Origin: Ichthyophis bannanicus | Taxonomy: Eukaryota > Chordata > Amphibia > Gymnophiona > Ichthyophiidae | Assembly: GCA_033557465.1 (NCBI GenBank) | Contig: CM066036.1 | Coordinates: 722,189,828-722,253,827 of the forward strand | Length of the DNA stretch: 64,000 nt | Reading direction: 5' to 3' | In this document: positions 1-10,139 of the stretch, one piece after another | Layout: every line of letters begins with the position of its first letter | How positions within the stretch are numbered: the first letter of the stretch is position 1 | Notes under the pieces: generated by a model | The model's database searches: none | What the model was told of the DNA's origin: nothing | What the model saw: the letters and a program-made list of their open reading frames with translations, nothing else | Made by a program: the position numbers and the translations under genes

Positions 1-334
1 ACTAGAAAGCCCCCATCTTGCTGCTGGACTGCTGTCTGCATCTTAGTTTTAAGCTTGTGTTTAGATCTTTAAGTTCTTTACTTACTAAGGGTTGCTATGG
101 ATACTTATACTAATAAAATTGTACCTTATATGTTTAATATACCTTGTTCACCTGAAGCTTAATTAATCTCAGGTCTTTAGTGCATGACTGATTTGGATAA
201 TGAGCTATACCTGAGAGCAGCTCCATTCCTTTAAGATGTGTAAGTACCTATAAAGCTACAATTATTCCTGGGGTGTGAGGGAAATAACACTTATTGAAAG
301 AGGGCTGCTACATAGTACCCTGTCCTGTGTTTCT
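1..334. other. AT-rich DNA, no gene seen
   Basis: No reading frame, repeat or RNA gene recognised. The composition resembles the flanks of the direct repeat that follows. Confidence 0.5.
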
Positions 335-1650
335 GAGGTAAGCTGTGACCAACTTCCTGGGTGATTAGCAGTCCTTGCTTGGATAGAAGAAGTCTTTCAA
401 AATGGCTTTTTGACCTGCCACCTGGCAATAACACCTATTGCAAAGGTTTCCCAGGTCTCTTGCCCCCTAGGTAGAAGGCGTCTTTGTAAAGGTCTCTAGA
501 AGACTTTAATTGTTCCTCAAAGAATACTGACCCTGTTTTGCCTTTTATGCTAAGTTATATTCTGATTGGATTTAAATTAAAGCTCTTTGCTGCTGCTAGG
601 CTCTGATTTATTATGAAATTTAAACTAGAAGATCTCTGCTGGGTTCTAAATTTAACCAGAAAGCTCTCTTCTATGTTTTAAATTTAAACTAAAAGTACTT
701 TGCTGATACTAGGCCCTGAGTGATATTAAATTTAAACTACAAGCTCTCTGCTGGGTATGGAATCTAACCAGAAAGCTCTCTTCTGTGTTTTAAATTTAAA
801 CTTAAACTGCTGCTACTAGGCCCTGACTGATTTAACAAATACACTAGTTTCACAGATTAATCAGCTTTAATTCAATGAAGTCCCTTCAGAAAAATTCCCA
901 GAAGTATATACTCACAATTGCAGATCTCTCTCCAGAAGTAGCAGTCTCCTTTTCTAGTCCTTCAAGACTGAGGATCACCGAACTCTGGTTGAACTATTTA
1001 TGCCTGTGCTGCTGAGGTAAGCTGTGATGAACTTCCTGGGTGATTAACAGCCCTTGCTTGGATAGAAGGAGTCTTTCAAAATGGCCTTTTGACCTGCCAC
1101 CTGGCTTTTACACCTATTGAAAAAGTTTCACAAGTCTCTTGCCCCCTAGGTAGAAGGCCTCTTTGTAAAGGTCTCTAGAAGACTTTATTTGTTGCTCAAA
1201 GAATACTGACCCTGTTTTGCCTCTTATGCTAAGTTATATTCTGATTTGATTTAAATTAAAGCTCTTTGCTGCTGCTAGGCTCTGACTTAGAATAAAATTT
1301 AAACTAGAAGCTCTCTGCTGGGTTCTAAATTTAACCAGAAAGCTATCTTCTGTGTTTTAAATTTAAACTAAAAGTACTTTGCTGATACTAGGCCCTGAGT
1401 GAGTATTAAATTTAATCTACAAACTCTCTGTTGGGTATGAAATCTAATCAGAAAGCTCTCTTCTGTGTTTTAAATTTAAACTTAAACTGCTGCTACTAGG
1501 AGCTGACTGATTTAACAAATACATTGGGTTCACAGATTAATCAGCTTTAGTTCAAAGAAGTCCCTTCAGAAACATTCCCAGAAGTATATACTCACAATTG
1601 CAGATCTCTCTCCAGAAGTTGCAGTCCCCTTTTCTAGTTCTTCAAGAACT
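335..1650. repeat. Two-copy 679-bp direct repeat with internal sub-repeats
   Basis: The segment from about 335 to 1013 is repeated from about 1014 to 1650. The landmark GAGGTAAGCTGTGA recurs at a 679-bp offset, and both copies end near a shared stretch around CAGATCTCTCTCCAGAAG. Each copy also contains about three shorter sub-repeats of roughly 107-113 bp built on a (T/G)CTAGG(C/G)CTGA core, followed by AAATTTAAAC and AAGCTCTC. The copies differ by scattered substitutions and small indels, so the duplication is not very recent. I see no coding capacity. It looks like a small satellite or minisatellite array, or the inside of a non-autonomous element. The family is not recognised. Confidence 0.85.
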
Positions 1651-2046
1651 AATATAAAACCCTGTAAAGTCACTGAAGAACTGCAAGGCCAAATCTACCA
1701 TACCATTCCAGTATACACTTCCAAAACTCATACAATAAGGGGATGGGAAATAAATGTGAAGGGGCATGGTTTTGGGGTGTAATCAATGACTACTTTTGGT
1801 TATGTCATCTAAAGTGGGTGAGACTGCGTAGGAGGGGGCATGGTTAAGGCCAAGGTAAATATTAATTGGTTAAGAGGGCCAGAATAGGGCTTGACAACCT
1901 GTCAAAAATGTGCAAATTAAATTTGACAAAAGCTCTGAATGGTTAACTGAAAGGTGCACAAATGTTAGCACAAATTAATTCATTATTAACATGCATTATT
2001 AGTAACTAGATCTTATTAAATAATATGTGATCTGCACTAAAATAAT
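1651..2046. other. AT-rich DNA, no gene seen
   Basis: Nothing recognisable between the direct repeat and the MITE. Confidence 0.5.
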
Positions 2047-2501
2047 GGGACACTTTTACTAAAGTGCACTATGGTTTTGCACCTAACATGCCAATAGCAT
2101 GAAGACTAGAGCACATTAAGTGCAAAACCACTGCATTACCTGTCCAGGGTGTGGACAATATTTTCCCGATAGGTAATGCGTGGTGCCAGCGCATAAAGCA
2201 GGTCAGATATACCACAGCTTTAGTTAGTTTCATCTATTGAGATGGAAGTAATTGTACCTGTGCTAAATACAAGATGTGCTGTTAGTGCATGGTGTATACC
2301 AGTGGACTGATAGCACAGTGCTCACTATGTCTACTCTCTTCCCTTAACCTATCTATACCACTTGAACATGGAGGCATAGTTAGTGTGAGAATTGGCATGC
2401 ACTAACTGTCACAGCTGCATGCTAACATCATGGGCCACAATGCATGCTTAACGCACCAAAACCCATACTAATTGCATAGCATACTTTAGTAAAAGGGCCC
2501 C
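2047..2501. mobile_element. Non-autonomous DNA transposon (MITE)
   Basis: The ends are imperfect terminal inverted repeats. GGGACACTTTTACTAAAGT at 2047 pairs with the complement of ACTTTAGTAAAAGGGCCCC, which ends at 2501. There is no coding capacity inside. The interior is rich in short words built on GCACTAA and GCATGC. No clear target-site duplication is left, so the superfamily is not fixed; hAT-like is my guess from the general form of the ends. Confidence 0.65.
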
Positions 2502-2734
2502 AATGTGTGTTATGGTGAATTAACACATATTAAAGTTACAGCCTTAGCCACTAGCTGGTTGCAGATTTGGTTACATTCCAGAAGCTCTATAAAACATGAT
2601 TATTAAGAGGGTTTTACTTAATTGTATATGTCATTTTCATTTCTTTTTTAGGTGGCATCATAGAGTGTTTCTCTGTTTTATATGTATTTATTGTTTGTTT
2701 TCTTAATGGATTAAGATTGTCGTATGTTAGTTTT

Positions 2735-2835
2735 ATTTATGTGCCTGTTTTGCTTAATTTTTATTACTATAAACTGCTTTGCAGCTTTCTTGGGATAGGT
2801 GGTCTATAAAAATAAAAATAAATACATAAATATAA
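2735..2835 (+). mobile_element. 3' tail of an L2-like LINE
   Basis: This has the form found at the 3' end of the L2-like LINEs of this window: TAAACTGCTTTGC, a short spacer, GGTCTATAAAAATAAA and an AAATA-rich end. It is a 5'-truncated remnant without coding sequence. Confidence 0.55.
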
Positions 2836-2849
2836 TATATGAAATTCTC

Positions 2850-3929
2850 ATCATTCAAGACTTTAAATGAATGTGTTCCCTGAAGATGGATCCATAAAGT
2901 AGATGCTTTAGTTAAGCCTTTCCTCTTTCAGAGCTTTTCTGAATTAAGCTGATATAAATAATGTTTAATTGAAAACTAATTCCTTCTTCAAGTGCACCCC
3001 TTTGGAATGGTTTTAATCAGCCAATATGTTTTTTAAAAAAAACAATAAAAGTAAATATAATTTTGAAATCAAAATTCTTGGAAGCACCCTACTTTGGTTA
3101 AGAAATAAGAACAAAAGGTGTGATGCAGAGGGTACATTGAAATGATTGTTTACAATTATTTTCTTAAACCTATCCCTTATTTCTATAATTAATGCAGGCT
3201 AGCAGATATTCATCATAGCTGTAGAAAATCCACTGAAGCTAGCAGAAATGTTTTTAAATCCCTTGGCAATGTAAAATAAAAAAAATAACCTTGCAACTTG
3301 CATGTTCTTTTTAGAAAAGATGTAAAACTATGTAAAGCTTAATTGGGGACATCTTCAGCATCACTCATATTCCCCATTGCCCACATTCAGGTCGGATATA
3401 AAATAGATATAATGGCCCCAAAAATAAATTTCCACCATATCATAGGACAGCAGCATCTCAAACCTGAAAAGGGGTTATATGAAGTAGTAGAAATTTGTTT
3501 TGTGTTCAATTTTTAATGCTGTGATATTCAGAGAGAAATTTAGGTCCACCCCCAAAGCAGGCAGTGAGAATATTGGGTAGTTTGGGACAACAGTTCTTTG
3601 TTTAAAGTTAACATATGTGAGTCAAAAAATATATCAAGTCATTCCAATAAAAAAGGTATGAAAATAAAAAGGTATCTCCTATATTCCTATTTTGGTTGTT
3701 TGTTTTATTTTTATTTATCAAGCTTTATAGAGATATGAAGATTTACTGTATAATCATTACAATTGGGAACCCCCAATACTTACTGGTTTGCAAATATATT
3801 AAGAAACACCTTCTGTCTTAGGGCCTTGATATTGGATTTTCTGCAAGCCCAACCCCCAGACATTTACAGCAGCTACTCTCAAAGTGCTCATTTATGTAAT
3901 AATTGGCTGTTAAAGCACATTGTTGATTT
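2850..3929. other. AT-rich intergenic DNA, no gene seen
   Basis: No long reading frame or recognisable repeat. There are A/T runs near 3030 and 3640-3720. Confidence 0.5.
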
Positions 3930-4181
3930 TACTATCTGTTAAGACTCAGCCCTTCTACCTTGTTTGTGTTTAATGTATAACCTGTAAATAGTTACCATAC
4001 CACAACTTGAGTGGTCGGTTATGTAAATAGTTCACTAGTTCAGCTCCAAGTTAAAAGATCCTGTTCTCTGTATATGCAAAGCTGCTCCCCTGTCTTTGCA
4101 GAATTTGTTATTTGTAAACCGCACTGATATTGAAGAGTGCGGTATAGAAAAACTGTTAAATAAATAAAATAAATAAATAAA
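3930..4181 (+). mobile_element. 3' end of an L2-like LINE
   Basis: It ends in TGTAAACCGCACTGATATT, a spacer, GTGCGGTATAGAAAAACTG and (AAAT)n. The AACCGC/GCGGTAT pair can form the small stem seen in the full LINE 3' end at 58,398-58,459. Only the 3' untranslated part is left. Confidence 0.7.
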
Positions 4182-4727
4182 TGTACATAATATAGCAAAG
4201 GTCTGGGATGAAACCTGTGGCACTGCAGATCATCTGCATTTTGAGCAAGTCTTGCGATTTTTATAGTTGATCTCCCTCCCTGCAAGTGGAATGATTGTAA
4301 TAGTGTACAATCTCTTGGTCCCAAAATTGGTGGAAATTGAACAATATCTTAAAATTCTGCCATGGTTTGCGGTGGGCCCTGTTTTTTTCCTTAGGAGAAG
4401 AAATATATTATTGGTTCTCCTTAAAGAAGCACTCAGAAACTGTGCAATGCAGCGTGAGCTGGTTAACTTGCTTACTCCTGCTGTATCCCCCAGAGTAATC
4501 TAGTAGCTTCCTGAGGCATAAAGGTAAGGCCTGTAATCACCTTCAGTTGTGTTGTACTGCTGTGTTCTGTTCAAGTGAAAGGCTGCAGCTCACCCTGTAA
4601 CTTGTAGCATAAGTGAAGAATTGTCTCCTTATCAAACCTAAACCTGTATAGGTATTGATCCTCTGACATAAATAGGAAATGGTTTGGCGGCATGTTTTCC
4701 TTTTGCAGAAGGCACTTCCTCCTTCTC
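4182..4727. other. Intergenic DNA, no gene seen
   Basis: A 78-codon open frame at 4267-4503 shows no known motif and is probably chance. Confidence 0.4.
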
Positions 4728-4960
4728 TATTGTCTATTTATTTATGTGTTGATTTTTCTATACCACTTTATCTGGAAATCAAAGTGGTTTACAGATCCCA
4801 TACAAATCACAGGTCCAGTGCACTCATCCTAGATATACTACCCACCATCCAGAACCATTACCAGTACACCCATAACCCCAACCAACATAGCCAAAAATAC
4901 TACCAGTGCACCCAGAATCACCAATAACACACCTAGTCTCACTGCCAGTATCCCAGCCAC
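4728..4960 (-). mobile_element. 3' tail of an L2-like LINE, reversed
   Basis: The plus strand reads TTATTTATTTATG, then TATACCACTTT, then AAAGTGGTTTACAGATC. This is the reverse complement of the GTAAACCACTTT...AAAGTGGTATA...(AAAT)n LINE tail. No coding part remains. Confidence 0.6.
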
Positions 4961-5312
4961 ACATGCTGAAAAACATTTATGGAATTATCCCCAATATGCA
5001 TGAGGTTTGGTTCCTTCTATCAACATGATGCTTTTCAGTTCCAGTATGCTTTTTATTGTACTCAAGATGCATACTTGTTGAAACCTCTGCTTCATTAGAT
5101 GCATTGTGGCAACAGGCAAATTCTAGGAGTGCATATGTGCAATATTGTACTTCACAGTCCACATTCTCATTCTTCCCTTAGAACAGTGCTGAACAAATCA
5201 CAGCCATGCATGCCATGTAGCCTGTCAGAGTTTCAGAATAACATGTCCCCTCTACTTTTATTTTTCCATGGATAATGTGCCATTTCATTTATTTCAAAAA
5301 AGCATTTGACAG
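4961..5312. other. Intergenic DNA, no gene seen
   Basis: Nothing recognisable. It ends at the left edge of Ngaro-1. Confidence 0.45.
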
Positions 5313-5693
5313 TAACCAGGTAAGGCGGACGTGGCCCACAGCCCCCTTCCACCCCACATCCCCCCCCCCTCTTTTCCTTCCAAATAACCACCACATAATC
5401 GCTTATTGGCAAAATAACTGGTCACAGCTTTATTAAACAAGCACAACATAACATTACAACCAAAACTGTTAACTTACGGTTCCGGCAGCGGGACAATCCC
5501 TCACCAGCCATATGGGTAGCAAAGTGAGTTCCTTCCCGCCTCCGCCGAGAACCGTCCCTGGCAATTCCATCCCCCTCTTCCGGCTTCGCCATATTACTAG
5601 CAAAAACCGAGGGCTTCTCCGGGTCGGGGGTACCCCCACCCCCGCCCTGCATATTGCCATGCCTCCGGACCCCGGACACCTCCGGGATCCCGC
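5313..5693 (-). repeat. Ngaro-1 repeat B2
   Basis: A second copy of the 380-bp segment at 5998-6377. Both start at (T)TAACCAGGTAAGG and stop at GGATCCCGC. The minus strand carries AATAAA at 5434-5429, a likely polyadenylation signal that B1 also has. Confidence 0.85.
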
Positions 5694-5761
5694 GCCCCCC
5701 CCTCCAGCTGCAACCCCCCCGTCCTCCAGCCCCAAGCTCCACCAAAGGGAGGGAGGGTGGG

Positions 5762-5997
5762 GACGCCCGTCCTTTCTCCCCGCTTCCGAAGGACTGGCGT
5801 CCGACCACTCGCTCCCCTTTGGTCCTGCGATCCACTCATTGGCTCCCACGGCCACCTGGGCACACGGGAGCCAATAAATTTAAATCAAAACTCGCGCTCG
5901 GGCGCACGCATCACACCACCGCGGAAGGGGTGCGTGCCACCCCGCCCCCCCCCCCGGTTATTGCCGGCCGTCGGGCACGTGGGCCCGCGGCCTCCTA
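5762..5997 (-). repeat. Ngaro-1 repeat A2
   Basis: A near-copy of A1 (9756-9988). It starts GACGCCCGTCCTTTC and ends GCGGCCTCCTA on the plus strand. Many differences from A1 are C-to-T or G-to-A at CpG, as expected of methylation decay. It abuts B1 exactly at CCTCCTA|TTAACC. Confidence 0.85.
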
Positions 5998-6377
5998 TTA
6001 ACCAGGTAAGGCGGACGTGGCCCACAGCCCCCTTCCACCCCACATCCCCCCCCTCTTTTCCTTCCAAATAACCACCACATAATCGCTTATTGGCAAAATA
6101 ACTGGTCGCAGCTTTATTAAACAAGCACAACATAACATTACAACCAAAACTGTTAACTTACGGTTCTGGCAGCGGGACAATCCCTCACCAGCCATATGGG
6201 TAGCAAAGTGAGTTCCTTCCCGCCTCCGCCGAGAACCGTCCCTGGCAATTCCATCCCCCTCTTCCGGCTTCGCCATATTACTAGCAAAAACCGAGGGCTT
6301 CTCCGGGTCGGGGGTACCCCCACCCCCGCCCCGCATATTGCCATGCCTCCGGACCCCGGACACCTCCGGGATCCCGC
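5998..6377 (-). repeat. Ngaro-1 repeat B1 (3' UTR)
   Basis: In sense this is the 3' end following the hydrolase. On the minus strand AATAAAGCTGCGACCAGT lies at about 6118-6101. The same 18-mer occurs in Ngaro-3, and nearly so in Ngaro-2, so it is probably the element's poly(A) signal region. Confidence 0.8.
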
Positions 6378-6419
6378 CACAGGCTCAGTGACACCTGTCC
6401 CTGAGCCCCCCCACCAAAA

Positions 6420-7049
6420 TCAAAGCTGCGACCAGCCATCCCGCTCTGAACATCCCAACTCCAAGGCCTCCTGCCAATCATTCAGGAGTAAATCTACCCC
6501 AATCGGGGAAAGATGTACCCCATCCGAATGATACAGGCCCGCGCACTGGACCTCCACCCAGGAATGCAAAATCTGATACCCCCCATGATCCAAAACCCAA
6601 CGGCCAATTTGTCGGTTAATCTTAACTAACCCACGGGACCACCGCCGATGGCCCCAGCAAGCAGGCCTGGGAATTATGTCAGACCAGAGCAAAATGACAC
6701 CGGGGAACATTAACAAAACTTCCCCCAAATCCCGCTGAACCGCCCTGATCAGCTGCTTCACTGTCCATGACGCCAAATCATTGCCTCCTAGATGCAGTAA
6801 CAAGTATTCCGGGGATCCTCTGACACGCTTATGGTGCCGTAGCAAGGGTAAGAGTTGTAACCAGCGCAGGCCGCGCTCACCCAGCCATGATAACACCACT
6901 TCGTAAGCAGGCAGTCCCAAGTTCGCACCGAGCGGCCGTAAAGCTGCCTGCCGGCCGGCCCAGTGCACAAAGGAATGGCCGACTATCCAGCAGGCAAATG
7001 GCACCTGAATCCCATCTAAAAGAAAAAACATAGTTAGTACCCGATACAC
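6420..7049 (-). CDS. Ngaro-1 SGNH hydrolase
   Basis: About 209 residues, open throughout. The fold signature of SGNH/GDSL esterases is readable: GHSFVHW near residue 25 (block I nucleophile Ser, with His in place of the usual Asp), LLHLGGND near residue 86 (block III Gly-Asn-Asp) and HSDGVHLSPIG near residue 172 (block V, catalytic Asp-x-x-His). Some vertebrate Ngaro elements are known to carry such a hydrolase after the recombinase; its substrate and role in transposition are unknown. The gene is the last one before repeat B1. The start is uncertain because upstream codons run back toward the recombinase stop. Because all catalytic blocks are present, this is the best-preserved hydrolase of the minus-strand copies at 5-37 kb. 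Confidence 0.75.
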   Translation of the reverse strand: MYRVLTMFFLLDGIQVPFACWIVGHSFVHWAGRQAALRPLGANLGLPAYEVVLSWLGERGLRWLQLLPLLRHHKRVRGSPEYLLLHLGGNDLASWTVKQLIRAVQRDLGEVLLMFPGVILLWSDIIPRPACWGHRRWSRGLVKINRQIGRWVLDHGGYQILHSWVEVQCAGLYHSDGVHLSPIGVDLLLNDWQEALELGCSERDGWSQL

Positions 7050-7061
7050 CGACTACCCAAC

Positions 7062-8031
7062 TCACCAACGTACATATCCCTTAAATGCATTTGAGCGCCA
7101 GTGGCCGATCCGCTGAATATCAGTACCCGGCAAACCAGCCAGCGCCGCACTAGTAGCGGCCCCAATCCGGAAGGAATGTGGTGCGAAGTCACCCGGTGGT
7201 AAACCCATCTGTTGCACTACCATCCGCAGAACCGCGGCAAACTGAAAACGCGTCAAACACTGCGTATCCGCATGCACAAAGAGCAGGTCGCCTCCCGGAG
7301 CACGCACCCGCAAGTATGCCGCCATAGCCGCTACCGGACAGATCACCGAAGCCGGAAGCGGCCTTAAATGCACCCACACACCCCTCCCTCTCTGATCGGT
7401 CTTAGACCGGGACAACCATATGTTCAGCTGCCCTTGCGCCAAACGCACATGACGGAGTTGCAGAGCCGCCCCCCCCGAACCTCCCACTGGACGCCACCAA
7501 TTCCCCCGACCGGAAGGCCCCAAAGAAGGCCACGCAAAACACAGCCCGGAACAGCAGAGCCTCGTATTCAGACTCCACCACTAAAGGTAAAGCTGCGCTC
7601 ATCCGAACCAATAGATCGGGGGTAATTGGCCGCCGCTTGTCCGACTGGGGGGGGGGGGTAGCCCGCTCCCACCCCAATAAAAGCCGGCGAGAAAGAAACC
7701 CCCAACCGTGCACTGCCCACCCGACCGCCTTAGAGAAAAAGGCAAAGCCGGCAAGGTGAGACCGCACAGTGGAGAGGGCCACCCCCGCGGCCTTTTCTGC
7801 CAGAATGTATTCACCCATGAGGTGATTGGGCACCGGGCCCAGCCGCCATCCACGAGTCGCCAAGAAGGCCACCACACTGTCACAGCCCTTGCAGTAAGAC
7901 CGCCAGGTCGCCGACGATACCGAACCCCTCAGCAAGCTCAGGATACCTGGAGGCCAAGACGCCATAAACGCTCTGGGACCGACCGCCCCACCGGGTCCAC
8001 CTCTGGAGCCAATCGCCGAAACAGGTCCCAC
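7062..8031 (-). pseudogene. Ngaro-1 tyrosine recombinase, one frameshift
   Basis: Two frames together make one recombinase. The N-terminal core-binding part (8031 to about 7475) runs through SATWRSYCKGCDSVVAFL and STVRSHLAGFAFFSKAVG to FFGAFRSGEL, which holds the first catalytic Arg. The C-terminal part (about 7470-7062) has LSRSKTDQRG, then PHSFRIGAATSA (the His-x-x-Arg box), then IGHWRSNAFKGYVRW with the His/Trp and the probable nucleophile Tyr. The frame changes in a run of eight C (7469-7476 on the plus strand), so the shift is either a homopolymer slip or a sequencing error. The protein would cut and join DNA to integrate the circular cDNA. Its start overlaps the end of the RNase H frame by about 94 nt, a usual compact arrangement in these elements. 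Confidence 0.8.
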
Positions 8032-8663
8032 TTGAAACGAGAAAGAGCATCGGCGATCTGGTTATCATATCCCGGAACATGTCGAGCCCTCACTACCACA
8101 TTCAGCTTCAAACAGGCAAAAACCACCTCCCTCATCAAAGCCACCACCCGCGCGCAATGAGGCGCATAGCGATTAATAACATGGACTACCGCTTCATTGT
8201 CGCACCACCACAACAATTGCCTATTACGAAGCCTATCCGGCCACAGTAACATCCCGTAGTGCCCCGGGTAACGCTGTCCCCAGACGGTAGCTAACCGAAG
8301 AAAAGCCCTCGTCCAGTTGAGGACGTTCCGCGAAGCCTTCTTGACCCTGCCCGCCTTCTCATCCGCCTTCCGTTTTCGCCGGCTGTCCCCTGAACGCTTC
8401 CTACCTTCCAGCAGGCGAAAGATATCTATGTATTTCCGCTTCCATATCTTGCGCCTAAGCTTACGCGGCACCCCCTCCCACAGCTCGGAAAATGAGGCCA
8501 ACGTAGCACCCCCACTTCCCCCTCCTACTACCCCCCCACCCCCGACGGGTTGCCCGCCACCTCCCCCAACCGACGAGGACGAAGACGATGAAGACGAAGA
8601 TGAGCCCCCCCTCCTCCGACGCTTACGGGAGCTGCGGCTCTTCTTCTTTGCCTTGCCTCCCAC
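7938..8663 (-). CDS. Ngaro-1 gag-like/RNase H fusion (RT deleted)
   Basis: A 241-residue frame. Residues 1-55 are basic, Ser- and Gly-rich. Residues 55-140 match the gag-like region of Ngaro-3 (FSELWEGVP, then KRKYIDIF, then LNWTRAFLRLATVWG). Near residue 139 (about 8243-8252) the sequence jumps in frame from gag (HYGMLL) to RNase H (WPDRLRN). It continues with WWCDNEAVVHVIN, holding an RNase H Asp, and RARHVPGYDNQIADALSRF, the C-terminal His and Asp region. About 2 kb that in Ngaro-3 codes the zinc knuckle, the RT with its YLDD box and the first RNase H acidic residues is absent. RNase H activity is therefore unlikely. The fusion was probably made by a deletion. Confidence 0.72.
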   Translation of the reverse strand: MGGKAKKKSRSSRKRRRRGGSSSSSSSSSSSVGGGGGQPVGGGGVVGGGSGGATLASFSELWEGVPRKLRRKIWKRKYIDIFRLLEGRKRSGDSRRKRKADEKAGRVKKASRNVLNWTRAFLRLATVWGQRYPGHYGMLLWPDRLRNRQLLWWCDNEAVVHVINRYAPHCARVVALMREVVFACLKLNVVVRARHVPGYDNQIADALSRFKWDLFRRLAPEVDPVGRSVPERLWRLGLQVS

Positions 8664-9755
8664 CCCCCCCCCCCCCCGGCCTGGCTAAACTCCGCGCCTT
8701 GCTCGACCCGAGTCTCTGGTAACTCACCATCAGCCGAAGTCCGGGGTTGCACAACCTCTGGTAGGGTAGACGCCGAAGCCGAAAGCCCCTCCTGGAAGTC
8801 CTCACGCTGCGCCGTCCTGTGCCGCAGGCCGTCCTGTGCTGCTCAGTGTCGTCCTCCCCCCGTCTCCTGTCGGCACCTGTGGAGACACCGAAAACAAGGA
8901 AGGGGAACCCGACAAGCCCCAGGGCAGCTGCCAAGGCCCCGTCCAATCAACCCTGGAGGAACCCTGTCCCCCTCCCCGCCAATAGTCCCAACTTGACATG
9001 CCCCCTCCCCCCGTAACCATAGGCCAACCCCATGGGCCTCCCCCAACCCACCCATCCTGACCCCCGGCTGCACACTGCCACCCCTCTGGCAACTGTGGGG
9101 CCCCCCCAACCCCGAAGATTCCACCACCGGAGGAGGCGGAGCAGCAGTGCCTGCCTCTCCCCCAATGGACCCCGCACCCATAACCCCACTGGGTACCGGC
9201 CCCCCTAGAACCCTAGAAGCCATCTCCCGGCCACGGCCAGCCCTGCTCCCCCGAGGTCTCCCGGAACTGCCCGGGAGTGCTGTAACCCCACCCCTGCTCG
9301 GGACCCTGCGCCCAGCCGGCCGTGGCGCCCCTGCCTTCCCCCTGGCCTGAGCCCCTAGGAGCCCGCCCCTGGGACTGCCTACCACCCCTCGTGCCCCCTC
9401 CCCTCTTCCCCTTGCCCCCTTGCCCCACCATAATATTATCACCCAGCAGGAAGAGGAACTGTCCCCTGAGCTCTGGCCTGTGACGAGACCGGAGCCCCCC
9501 CCTTTTTCCCCAGACCGTAATCCCCCGGACAACACCTGAAATAGGCCCCAGCAGGCCAACGCACGCTGAGCTTCGGCGCTGCCTGCCTCCGTCAGCACTA
9601 TGAACAGCCGGCCCAACGCTCCTCTGCAGCTCCGACTCGCCTCAGCGGTCCCGACTCCTCTCAGCAGCCCTGGTACAGTGTCGCAATCTGCCCTCACACA
9701 GCACGAGCCCCCGATACTCCAGAACGCTGACGAAACCGTAATGGAGCTACAGTCA
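8664..9755 (-). pseudogene. Ngaro-1 5' region, gag N-terminal relic
   Basis: GC-rich, with long runs of G and C. A minus-strand open frame (9829-8843) begins inside A1 with MDRRTQGERAVGRQSFGSGE and continues as a low-complexity Gly/Arg/Ser protein. It corresponds in position to the Gly-rich start of the Ngaro-3 gag, but the similarity I can read is weak. It could be 5' untranslated leader that is open by composition alone. Confidence 0.4.
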
Positions 9756-9988
9756 GACGCCCGTCCTTTCTCCCCGCTTCCGAAGGACTGGCGTCCGACC
9801 GCTCGCTCCCCTTGCGTCCTGCGATCCACTCATTGGCTCCCGCGGCCACCTGGGCACGCGGGAGCCAATAAATTTAAATCAAAACTTGCGCTCGGGCGCG
9901 CGCATCACTCCGCCGCAGAAGGGGTGCGCGCCACCTCGCCCCCCCCGGTTATTGCCGGCCGTCGGGCACGTGGGCCCGCGGCCTCCTA
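9756..9988 (-). repeat. Ngaro-1 repeat A1 (5' end)
   Basis: This is the 5' terminal repeat in element sense and the counterpart of A2. It contains the inverted repeat TTGGCTCCCGCG / CGCGGGAGCCAA (about 9834-9870). The same hairpin is found in A2 and at the 5' end of Ngaro-3. It probably includes the promoter. Confidence 0.8.
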
Positions 9989-10139
9989 TATATAGAGGAT
10001 CCCTATATAGCAAGAGGAATGAAGCAAAACAAACAAATACATTTTATATTTCAACAAACAGAGGGGGGTGACTTGTTCAGAGAGGCAAATACAACTCTAA
10101 ACCAAGGATAGAGGGAAGTAACTTGCACAGAACAGTGGG

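Larger units (their letters stand above)
5313..9988 (-). mobile_element. Ngaro-1: tyrosine-recombinase retrotransposon, RT-less copy
   Basis: A GC-rich element read on the minus strand. In its own sense the order is A1 (9988-9756), coding region (about 9750-6420), B1 (6377-5998), A2 (5997-5762) and B2 (5693-5313). This A1-ORFs-B1-A2-B2 order is the split direct repeat layout known for the Ngaro branch of DIRS-like elements. The coding part holds a gag-like segment fused to RNase H, a tyrosine recombinase and an SGNH hydrolase. The whole reverse transcriptase is missing. A 68-bp stretch (5694-5761) between A2 and B2 has no counterpart elsewhere in the element. No flanking duplication is seen, as expected for recombinase-mediated insertion. 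Confidence 0.82.

Noticed and set aside
5512..6071. Plus-strand Pro-rich open frames across the Ngaro-1 repeats
   Set aside because: They are the complement of the GC-rich A and B repeats, occur wherever those repeats occur and show no domain.
6420..7049. Host esterase gene
   Set aside because: The frame lies inside a Ngaro element between recombinase and 3' repeat and recurs in all five copies.
7469..7476. Programmed frameshift at the C8 run in the recombinase
   Set aside because: The other copies break at other places, so a slip or a sequencing error in the homopolymer is simpler.
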